Below are positions 11,827-22,289 of a stretch of DNA of 64,000 bases, piece by piece. Within the stretch, counting starts at the first letter, position 1. The number at the start of each line of letters is the position of its first letter. The stretch is taken from contig JAFEUB010000503.1 of the NCBI GenBank assembly GCA_024529925.1, forward strand, positions 1-64,000. Reading direction: 5' to 3'. The position numbers and the translations under genes are program-made. Under the pieces are notes generated by a model. The model did not search any database. It had not been told where the DNA came from and saw nothing but the letters and a program-made list of their open reading frames with translations. The DNA is from Ophthalmolycus amberensis. Its lineage: Eukaryota; Chordata; Actinopteri; Perciformes; Zoarcidae.

Positions 11827-11966
11827 AACCGATGTCGAGTCGACCCAAAATAATGACATTGAGCAGCAGCCAAAGGCGGAAGAGCACGAAAACCGATGTC
11901 GAGTCGACCCAAAATAATGACATTGAGCAGCAGCCAAAGGCGGAAGAGCACGAAAACCGATGTCGA
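11827..11966 (+). repeat. Three successive units with the same one-base insertion (GAAAACCGATG)
   Basis: Units near 11,830, 11,893 and 11,957 read GAAAACCGATG where the usual forms are GAAAACCATG or GAAAACGATG. Each is 64 bp. A fourth example lies near 13,275. The inserted base looks like a fusion of the two common forms, followed by local copying of the unit. Confidence 0.75.
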
Positions 11967-12046
11967 GTCGACCCAAAAATAATGACATTGAGCAGCAGCC
12001 AAAGGCGGAAGAGCACGAAAAACCATGTTGAGTCGACCAAAAAATA

Positions 12047-13082
12047 ATGACATTGAGCAGCAGCCAAAGGCGGAAGAGCACGAAAACCATGTCGAGTCGA
12101 CAAAAAAATAATGACATTGAGCAGCAGCCAAAGGCGGAAGACCACGAAAACCATGTCGAGTCGACCCGAAAATAATGACATTGAGCAGCAGCCAAAGGCG
12201 GACCCGAGTCGACCCGAAATAATGACATTGAGCAGCAGCCAAAGGCGGAAGAGCACGAAAACGATGTCGAGTCGACCCGAAATAATGACATTGAGCAGCA
12301 GCCAAAGGCGGAAGAGCACGAAAACGATGTCGAGTCGACCCGAAATAATGACATTGAGCAGCAGCCAAAGGCGGAAGAGCACGAAAACGATGTCGAGTCG
12401 ACCCGAAATAATGACATTGAGCAGCAGCCAAAGGTGGAAGAGCACGAAAACCATGTCGAGTCGACCCAAAATAATGACATTGAGCAGCAGCCAAAGGTGG
12501 AAGAGCACGAGAGCGAGGTCGAGTCGACCCAAAATAATGACACTGAACTGCAACCGAAGGTGGAAGGGCACGAGAGCGAGGTTGAGTCGACCCAAAATAA
12601 TGACACTGAACTACTGCAGCCGAAGGTGGAAGGGCACGAGAGCGAGGTCGAGTCGACCCAAAATAATGACACTGAACTGGAGCCGAAGGTGGAAGGGCAC
12701 GAGAGCGAGGTCGAGTCGACCCAAAATAATGACATTGAACTGCAGCCAAAGGTGGAAGAGCACGAAAACCATGTCGAGTCGACCCAAAATAATGACATTG
12801 AGCAGCAGCCAAAGGCGGAAGAGCACGAAAACCATGTCGAGTCGACAAAAAAATAATGACATTGCGCAGCAGCCAAAGGCGGAAGAGCACGAAAACCATG
12901 TCGAGTCGACAAAAAAATAATGACATTGAGCAGCAGCCAAAGGCGGAAGACCACGAAAACCATGTCGAGTCGACCCAAAATAATGACATTGAGCAGCAGC
13001 CAAAGGCGGAAGAGCACGAAAACCATGTCGAGTCGACCCAAAATAATGACATTGAGCAGCAGCCAAAGGCGGAAGAGCACGA
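12047..13082 (+). repeat. 1.03-kb duplication, right copy
   Basis: Partner of 10,791-11,825, carrying the TTGCGCAGC marker near 12,863 that matches 11,606. Confidence 0.7.
12533..12787 (+). repeat. EL-subfamily block, copy of 11,276-11,530
   Basis: Unit order matches the block 1,257 bp upstream, including the EEHENHV hybrid unit. It is the last EL block before zone 2, which has none. Confidence 0.8.
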
Positions 13083-13852
13083 AAACCATGTCGAGTCGAC
13101 CCAAAATAATGACATTGAGCAGCAGCCAAAGGCGGAAGAGCACGAAAACCATGTCGAGTCGACCCAAAATAATGACATTGAGCAGCAGCCAAAGGCGGAA
13201 GAGCACGAAAACCATGTCGAGTCGACCAAAAAATAATGACATTGAGCAGCAGCCAAAGGCGGAAGAGCACGAAAACCGATGTCGAGTCGACCCAAAATAA
13301 TGACATTGAGCAGCAGCCAAAGGCGGAAGAGCACGAAAACGATGTCGAGTCGACCCGAAATAATGACATTGAGCAGCAGCCAAAGGCGGAAGAGCACGAA
13401 AACCATGTCGAGTCGACCCGAAATAATGACATTGAGCAGCAGCCAAAGGCGGAAGAGCACGAAAACGATGTCGAGTCGACCCAAAATAATGACATTGAGC
13501 AGCAGCACGAAGGCGGAAGAGCACGAAAACGATGTTGAGTCGACCCGAAATAATGCCATTGAGCAGCAGCCAAAGGCGGACCCGAGTCGACCCGAAATAA
13601 TGACATTGAGCAGCAGCCAAAGGCGGAAGAGCACGAAAACGATGTCGAGTCGACCCGAAATAATGACATTGAGCAGCAGCCAAAGGCGGAAGAGCACGAA
13701 AACCATGTCGAGTCGACCCGAAATAATGACATTGAGCAGCAGCCAAAGGCGGAAGAGCACGAAAACCATGTCGAGTCGATCCGAAATAATGACATTGAGC
13801 AGCAGCCAAAGGCGGAAGAGCACGAAAACCATGTCGAGTCGACAAAAAAAGA

Positions 13853-14153
13853 ATGACATTGATCAGCAGCCAAAGGCGGAAGCGCACGAAAACGATGTCG
13901 AGTCGACCCGAAATAATGACATTGAGCAGCAGCACGAAGGCGGAAGAGCACGAAAACGATGTCGAGTCGACCCGAAATAATGACATTGAGCAGCATCCAA
14001 AGGCGGACCCGAGTCGACCCGAAATAATGACATTGAGCAGCAGCCAAAGGCGGAAGAGCACGAAAACAATGTCGAGTCGACCCAAAATAATGACATTGAG
14101 CAGCAGCCAAAGGCGGAAGAGCACGAAAACCATGTCGAGTCGACAAAAAAAGA
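13853..14153 (+). repeat. 301-bp five-unit cassette, copy 1
   Basis: The cassette is five units of 63, 64, 47, 63 and 64 bp. In order they carry TGATCAGCAG plus GAAGCGCACG; the ACGAAGG one-base insertion; CAGCATCC plus the short GGACCCGAG junction; GAAAACAATG; and an A7G junction that opens the next TGATCA unit. A sister cassette with CAGCAGCC starts at 14,154. Because 301 is not a multiple of three, each cassette rotates the forward reading frame. Confidence 0.85.
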
Positions 14154-15952
14154 ATGACATTGATCAGCAGCCAAAGGCGGAAGCGCACGAAAACGATGTC
14201 GAGTCGACCCGAAATAATGACATTGAGCAGCAGCACGAAGGCGGAAGAGCACGAAAACGATGTCGAGTCGACCCGAAATAATGACATTGAGCAGCAGCCA
14301 AAGGCGGACCCGAGTCGACCCGAAATAATGACATTGAGCAGCAGCACGAAGGCGGAAGAGCACGAAAACGATGTCGAGTCGACCCGAAATAATGACATTG
14401 AGCAGCAGCCAAAGGCGGAAGAGCACGAAAACCATGTCGAGTCGACCCAAAATAATGACATTGAGCAGCAGCCAAAGGCGGAAGAGCACGAAAACCATGT
14501 CGAGTCGATCCGAAATAATGACATTGAGCAGCAGCCAAAGGCGGAAGAGCACGAAAACCATGTCGAGTCGACCAAAAAATAATGACATTGAGCAGCAGCC
14601 AAAGGCGGAAGAGCACGAAAACCATGTCGAGTCTATCAAAAAAATAATGACATTGAGCAGCAGCCAAAGGCGGAAGACCACGAAAACGATGTCGAGTCGA
14701 CCCGAAATAATGACATTGAGCAGCAGCCAAAGGCGGAAGAGCACGAAAACCATGTCGAGTCGACAAAAAAAGAATGACATTGAGCAGCAGCCAAAGGCGG
14801 AAGCGCACGAAAACGATGTCGAGTCGACCCGAAATAATGACATTGAGCAGCAGCACGAAGGCGGAAGAGCACGAAAACGATGTCGAGTCGACCCGAAATA
14901 ATGACATTGAGCAGCAGCCAAAGGCGGAAGAGCACGAAACGATGTCGAGTCGACCCGAAATAATGACATTGAGCAGCAGCCAAAGGCGGAAGAGCACGAA
15001 AACGATGTCGAGTCGACCCAAAATAATGACATTGAGCAGCAGCCAAAGGCGGAAGAGCACGAAAACCATGTCGAGTCGACAAAAAAGAATGACATTGATC
15101 AGCAGCCAAAGGCGGAAGCGCACGAAAACGATGTCGAGTCGACCCGAAATAATGACATTGAGCAGCAGCACGAAGGCGGAAGAGCACGAAAACGATGTCG
15201 AGTCGACCCGAAAATAATGACATTGAGCAGCAGCCAAAGGCGGAGCCGAACCGAGTCGACCCGAAATAATGACATTGAGCAGCAGCACGAAGGCGGAAGA
15301 GCACGAAAACGATGTCGAGTCGACCCGAAATAATGACATTGAGCAGCAGCCAAAGGCGGAAGAGCACGAAAACCATGTCGAGTCGACCCGAAAATAATGA
15401 CATTGAGCAGCAGCCAAAGGCGGAAGAGCACGAAAACCATGTCGAGTCGATCCGAAAATAATGACATTGAGCAGCAGCCAAAGGCGGAAGAGCACGAAAA
15501 CCATGTCGAGTCGACCAAAAAATAATGACATTGAGCAGCAGCCAAAGGCGGAAGAGCACGAAAACCATGTCGAGTTATCAAAAAAATAATGACATTGAGC
15601 AGCAGCCAAAGGCGGAAGACCACGAAAACGATGTCGAGTCGACCCGAAATAATGACATAGAGCAGCAGCACGAAGGTGGAAGAGCACGAAAACGATGTTG
15701 AGTCGACCCGAAATAATGACATTGAGCAGCAGCCAAAGGCGGAAGAGCACGAAAACGATGTTGAGTCGACCCAAAATAATGACATTGAGCAGCAGCCAAA
15801 GGCGGACCCGAGTCGACCCGAAATAATGACATTGAGCAGCAGCACGAAGGCGGAAGAGCACGAAAACGATGTCGAGTCGACCCGAAATAATGACATTGAG
15901 CAGCAGCCAAAGGCGGAAGAGCACGAAAACCATGTCGAGTCGACAAAAAAGA

Positions 15953-16253
15953 ATGACATTGATCAGCAGCCAAAGGCGGAAGCGCACGAAAACGATGTCG
16001 AGTCGACCCGAAATAATGACATTGAGCAGCAGCACGAAGGCGGAAGAGCACGAAAACGATGTCGAGTCGACCCGAAATAATGACATTGAGCAGCATCCAA
16101 AGGCGGACCCGAGTCGACCCGAAATAATGACATTGAGCAGCAGCCAAAGGCGGAAGAGCACGAAAACAATGTCGAGTCGACCCAAAATAATGACATTGAG
16201 CAGCAGCCAAAGGCGGAAGAGCACGAAAACCATGTCGAGTCGACAAAAAAAGA
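15953..16253 (+). repeat. 301-bp cassette, copy 2
   Basis: Same five-unit order. The junction entering it has six A (15,945-15,950) where other copies have seven. The sister cassette follows at 16,254. Confidence 0.85.
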
Positions 16254-17047
16254 ATGACATTGATCAGCAGCCAAAGGCGGAAGCGCACGAAAACGATGTC
16301 GAGTCGACCCGAAATAATGACATTGAGCAGCAGCACGAAGGCGGAAGAGCACGAAAACGATGTCGAGTCGACCCGAAATAATGACATTGAGCAGCAGCCA
16401 AAGGCGGACCCGAGTCGACCCGAAATAATGACATTGAGCAGCAGCACGAAGGCGGAAGAGCACGAAAACGATGTCGAGTCGACCCGAAATAATGACATTG
16501 AGCAGCAGCCAAAGGCGGAAGAGCACGAAAACCATGTCGAGTCGATCCGAAATAATGACATTGAGCAGCAGCCAAAGGCGGAAGAGCACGAAAACCATGT
16601 CGAGTCGACCAAAAAATAATGACATTGAGCACCAGCCAAAGGCGGAAGAGCACGAAAACCATGTCGAGTTATCAAAAAAATAATGACATTGAGCAGCAGC
16701 CAAAGGCGGAAGACCACGAAAACGATGTCGAGTCGACCCGAAATAATGACATAGAGCAGCAGCACGAAGGTGGAAGAGCACGAAAACGATGTTGAGTCGA
16801 CCCGAAATAATGACATTGAGCAGCAGCCAAAGGCGGAAGAGCACGAAAACGATGTTGAGTCGACCCAAAATAATGACATTGAGCAGCAGCCAAAGGCGGA
16901 CCCGAGTCGACCCGAAATAATGACATTGAGCAGCAGCACGAAGGCGGAAGAGCACGAAAACGATGTCGAGTCGACCCGAAATAATGACATTGAGCAGCAG
17001 CCAAAGGCGGAAGAGCACGAAAACCATGTCGAGTCGACAAAAAAAGA

Positions 17048-17348
17048 ATGACATTGATCAGCAGCCAAAGGCGGAAGCGCACGAAAACGATGTCGAGTCG
17101 ACCCGAAATAATGACATTGAGCAGCAGCACGAAGGCGGAAGAGCACGAAAACGATGTCGAGTCGACCCGAAATAATGACATTGAGCAGCATCCAAAGGCG
17201 GACCCGAGTCGACCCGAAATAATGACATTGAGCAGCAGCCAAAGGCGGAAGAGCACGAAAACAATGTCGAGTCGACCCAAAATAATGACATTGAGCAGCA
17301 GCCAAAGGCGGAAGAGCACGAAAACCATGTCGAGTCGACAAAAAAAGA
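17048..17348 (+). repeat. 301-bp cassette, copy 3
   Basis: Entered through an A7 junction. The sister cassette follows at 17,349 and leads into GATCCGAAAT units and the GAGTTATC junction. Confidence 0.85.
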
Positions 17349-19252
17349 ATGACATTGATCAGCAGCCAAAGGCGGAAGCGCACGAAAACGATGTCGAGTC
17401 GACCCGAAATAATGACATTGAGCAGCAGCACGAAGGCGGAAGAGCACGAAAACGATGTCGAGTCGACCCGAAATAATGACATTGAGCAGCAGCCAAAGGC
17501 GGACCCGAGTCGACCCGAAATAATGACATTGAGCAGCAGCACGAAGGCGGAAGAGCACGAAAACGATGTCGAGTCGACCCGAAATAATGACATTGAGCAG
17601 CAGCCAAAGGCGGAAGAGCACGAAAACCATGTCGAGTCGACCCGAAAATAATGACATTGAGCAGCAGCCAAAGGCGGAAGAGCACGAAAACCATGTCGAG
17701 TCGATCCGAAATAATGACATTGAGCAGCAGCCAAAGGCGGAAGAGCACGAAAACCATGTCGAGTCGACCAAAAAATAATGACATTGAGCACCAGCCAAAG
17801 GCGGAAGAGCACGAAAACCATGTCGAGTTATCAAAAAAATAATGACATTGAGCAGCAGCCAAAGGCGGAAGACCACGAAAACGATGTCGAGTCGACCCGA
17901 AATAATGACATAGAGCAGCAGCACGAAGGTGGAAGAGCACGAAAACGATGTTGAGTCGACCCGAAATAATGACATTGAGCAGCAGCCAAAGGCGGAAGAG
18001 CACGAAAACGATGTCGAGTCGACCCAAAATAATGACATTGAGCAGCAGCCAAAGGCGGAGGAGCACGAAAACCATGTCGAGTCGACAAAAAAAGAATGAC
18101 ATTGATCAGCAGCCAAAGGCGGAAGCGCACGAAAACGATGTCGAGTCGACCCGAAATAATGACATTGAGCAGCAGCACGAAGGCGGAAGAGCACGAAAAC
18201 GATGTCGAGTCGACCCGAAATAATGACATTGAGCAGCAGCCAAAGGCGGACCCGAGTCGACCCGAAATAATGACATTGAGCAGCAGCACGAAGGCGGAAG
18301 AGCACGAAAACGATGTCGAGTCGACCCGAAATAATGACATTGAGCAGCAGCCAAAGGCGGACCCGAGTCGACCCGAAGTAATGACATTGAGCAGCAGCCA
18401 AAGGCGGAAGAGCACGAAAACGATGTCTAGTCGACCCAAAATAATGACATTGAGCAGCAGCCAAAGGCGGAAGAGCACGAAAACGATGTCGAGTCGACCC
18501 GAAATAATGACATTGAGCAGCAGCCAAAGGCGGAAGAGCACGAAAACAATGTCGAGTCGACCCAAAATAATGACATTGAGCAGCAGCCAAAGGCGGAAGA
18601 GCACGAAAACCATGTCGAGTCGACAAAAAAAGAATGACATTGATCAGCAGCCAAAGGCGGAAGCGCACGAAAACGATGTCGAGTCGACCCGAAATAATGA
18701 CATTGAGCAGCAGCACGAAGGCGGAAGAGCACGAAAACGATGTCGAGTCGACCCGAAATAATGACATTGAGCAGCAGCCAAAGGCGGACCCGAGTCGACC
18801 CGAAATAATGACATTGAGCAGCAGCACGAAGGCGGAAGAGCACGAAAACGATGTCGAGTCGACCCGAAATAATGACATTGAGCAGCAGCCAAAGGCGGAA
18901 GAGCACGAAAACCATGTCGAGTCGACCCAAAATAATGACATTGAGCAGCAGCCAAAGGCGGAAGAGCACGAAAACCATGTCGAGTCGATCCGAAATAATG
19001 ACATTGAGCAGCAGCCAAAGGCGGAAGAGCACGAAAACCATGTCGAGTCGACCAAAAAATAATGACATTGAGCACCAGCCAAAGGCGGAAGAGCACGAAA
19101 ACCATGTCGAGTTATCAAAAAAATAATGACATTGAGCAGCAGCCAAAGGCGGAAGACCACGAAAACGATGTCGAGTCGACCCGAAATAATGACATTGAGC
19201 AGCAGCCAAAGGCGGAAGAGCACGAAAACCATGTCGAGTCGACAAAAAAAGA

Positions 19253-19553
19253 ATGACATTGATCAGCAGCCAAAGGCGGAAGCGCACGAAAACGATGTCG
19301 AGTCGACCCGAAATAATGACATTGAGCAGCAGCACGAAGGCGGAAGAGCACGAAAACGATGTCGAGTCGACCCGAAATAATGACATTGAGCAGCATCCAA
19401 AGGCGGACCCGAGTCGACCCGAAATAATGACATTGAGCAGCAGCCAAAGGCGGAAGAGCACGAAAACAATGTCGAGTCGACCCAAAATAATGACATTGAG
19501 CAGCAGCCAAAGGCGGAAGAGCACGAAAACCATGTCGAGTCGACAAAAAAAGA
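19253..19553 (+). repeat. 301-bp cassette, copy 4
   Basis: Same markers. The sister cassette begins at 19,554. The upstream neighbour is a GAAGACCACG unit, not the ACGAAGGTGG unit seen before other copies. Confidence 0.85.
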
Positions 19554-20774
19554 ATGACATTGATCAGCAGCCAAAGGCGGAAGCGCACGAAAACGATGTC
19601 GAGTCGACCCGAAATAATGACATTGAGCAGCAGCACGAAGGCGGAAGAGCACGAAAACGATGTCGAGTCGACCCGAAATAATGACATTGAGCAGCAGCCA
19701 AAGGCGGACCCGAGTCGACCCGAAATAATGACATTGAGCAGCAGCACGAAGGCGGAAGAGCACGAAAACGATGTCGAGTCGACCCGAAATAATGACATTG
19801 AGCAGCAGCCAAAGGCGGAAGAGCACGAAAACCATGTCGAGTCGACCCGAAATAATGACATTGAGCAGCAGCCAAAGGCGGAAGAGCACGAAAACCATGT
19901 CGAGTCGATCCGAAATAATGACATTGAGCAGCAGCCAAAGGCGGAAGAGCACGAAAACCATGTCGAGTCGACCAAAAATAATGACATTGAGCACCAGCCA
20001 AAGGCGGAAGAGCACGAAAACCATGTCGAGTTATCAAAAAAATAATGACATTGAGCAGCAGCCAAAGGCGGAAGACCACGAAAACGATGTCGAGTCGACC
20101 CGAAATAATGACATAGAGCAGCAGCACGAAGGTGGAAGAGCACGAAAACGATGTTGAGTCGACCCGAAATAATGACATTGAGCAGCAGCCAAAGGCGGAA
20201 GAGCACGAAAACGATGTTGAGTCGACCCAAAATAATGACATTGAGCAGCAGCCAAAGGCGGACCCGAGTCGACCCGAAATAATGACATTGAGCAGCAGCA
20301 CGAAGGCGGAAGAGCACGAAAACGATGTCGAGTCGACCCGAAATAATGACATTGAGCAGCAGCCAAAGGCGGAAGAGCACGAAAACCATGTCGAGTCGAC
20401 AAAAAAAGAATGACATTGATCAGCAGCCAAAGGCGGAAGCGCACGAAAACGATGTCGAGTCGACCCGAAATAATGACATTGAGCAGCAGCACGAAGGCGG
20501 AAGAGCACGAAAACGATGTCGAGTCGACCCGAAATAATGACATTGAGCAGCAGCCAAAGGCGGAAGAGCACGAAAACGATGTTGAGTCGACCCAAAATAA
20601 TGACATTGAGCAGCAGCCAAAGGCGGACCCGAGTCGACCCGAAATAATGACATTGAGCAGCAGCACGAAGGCGGAAGAGCACGAAAACGATGTCGAGTCG
20701 ACCCGAAATAATGACATTGAGCAGCAGCCAAAGGCGGAAGAGCACGAAAACCATGTCGAGTCGACAAAAAAAGA

Positions 20775-21075
20775 ATGACATTGATCAGCAGCCAAAGGCG
20801 GAAGCGCACGAAAACGATGTCGAGTCGACCCGAAATAATGACATTGAGCAGCAGCACGAAGGCGGAAGAGCACGAAAACGATGTCGAGTCGACCCGAAAT
20901 AATGACATTGAGCAGCATCCAAAGGCGGACCCGAGTCGACCCGAAATAATGACATTGAGCAGCAGCCAAAGGCGGAAGAGCACGAAAACAATGTCGAGTC
21001 GACCCAAAATAATGACATTGAGCAGCAGCCAAAGGCGGAAGAGCACGAAAACCATGTCGAGTCGACAAAAAAAGA
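20775..21075 (+). repeat. 301-bp cassette, copy 5
   Basis: First of two cassettes 603 bp apart. Cassette plus its 302-bp sister form a ten-unit block repeated immediately downstream. Confidence 0.85.
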
Positions 21076-21377
21076 ATGACATTGATCAGCAGCCAAAGGC
21101 GGAAGCGCACGAAAACGATGTCGAGTCGACCCGAAATAATGACATTGAGCAGCAGCACGAAGGCGGAAGAGCACGAAAACGATGTCGAGTCGACCCGAAA
21201 TAATGACATTGAGCAGCAGCCAAAGGCGGACCCGAGTCGACCCGAAATAATGACATTGAGCAGCAGCACGAAGGCGGAAGAGCACGAAAACGATGTCGAG
21301 TCGACCCGAAATAATGACATTGAGCAGCAGCCAAAGGCGGAAGAGCACGAAAACCATGTCGAGTCGACAAAAAAAGA

Positions 21378-21678
21378 ATGACATTGATCAGCAGCCAAAG
21401 GCGGAAGCGCACGAAAACGATGTCGAGTCGACCCGAAATAATGACATTGAGCAGCAGCACGAAGGCGGAAGAGCACGAAAACGATGTCGAGTCGACCCGA
21501 AATAATGACATTGAGCAGCATCCAAAGGCGGACCCGAGTCGACCCGAAATAATGACATTGAGCAGCAGCCAAAGGCGGAAGAGCACGAAAACAATGTCGA
21601 GTCGACCCAAAATAATGACATTGAGCAGCAGCCAAAGGCGGAAGAGCACGAAAACCATGTCGAGTCGACAAAAAAAGA
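21378..21678 (+). repeat. 301-bp cassette, copy 6
   Basis: Second member of the 603-bp tandem pair. This is direct evidence that cassette and sister can be copied together as one block. Confidence 0.85.
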
Positions 21679-22289
21679 ATGACATTGATCAGCAGCCAAA
21701 GGCGGAAGCGCACGAAAACGATGTCGAGTCGACCCGAAATAATGACATTGAGCAGCAGCACGAAGGCGGAAGAGCACGAAAACGATGTCGAGTCGACCCG
21801 AAATAATGACATTGAGCAGCAGCCAAAGGCGGACCCGAGTCGACCCGAAATAATGACATTGAGCAGCAGCACGAAGGCGGAAGAGCACGAAAACGATGTC
21901 GAGTCGACCCGAAATAATGACATTGAGCAGCAGCCAAAGGCGGAAGAGCACGAAAACCATGTCGAGTCGACCCGAAATAATGACATTGAGCAGCAGCCAA
22001 AGGCGGAAGAGCACGAAAACAATGTCGAGTCGACCCAAAATAATGACATTGAGCAGCAGCCAAAGGCGGAAGAGCACGAAAACCATGTCGAGTCGACCAA
22101 AAATAATGACATTGAGCACCAGCCAAAGGCGGAAGAGCACGAAAACGATGTCGAGTCGACCCGAAAATAATGACATTGAGCAGCAGCACGAAGGCGGAAG
22201 AGCACGAAAACGATGTCGAGTCGACCCGAAATAATGACATTGAGCAGCAGCCAAAGGCGGAAGAGCACGAAACATGTCGAGTCGACCCG

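Larger units (their letters stand above)
1..13240 (+). repeat. Array zone 1: ACCCAA-ending units with EL-type blocks
   Basis: In this zone most units close with GTCGACCCAA (frame 1 VESTQ) and carry GAAAACCATG (ENHVE). Runs of three to five canonical units alternate with A7 frame-shifting units and with eight blocks of the diverged EL subfamily. The zone is itself duplicated: about 1-2,965 matches about 5,678-8,641. Variants largely private to the zone include CCAAAGTCGG near 31, 1,580, 5,708 and 7,256; GAAGACCACG units near 845, 5,335, 9,125 and 10,690; and TTGCGCAGC near 9,040, 10,608, 11,606 and 12,863. No gene or unique sequence is seen in it. Confidence 0.85.
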
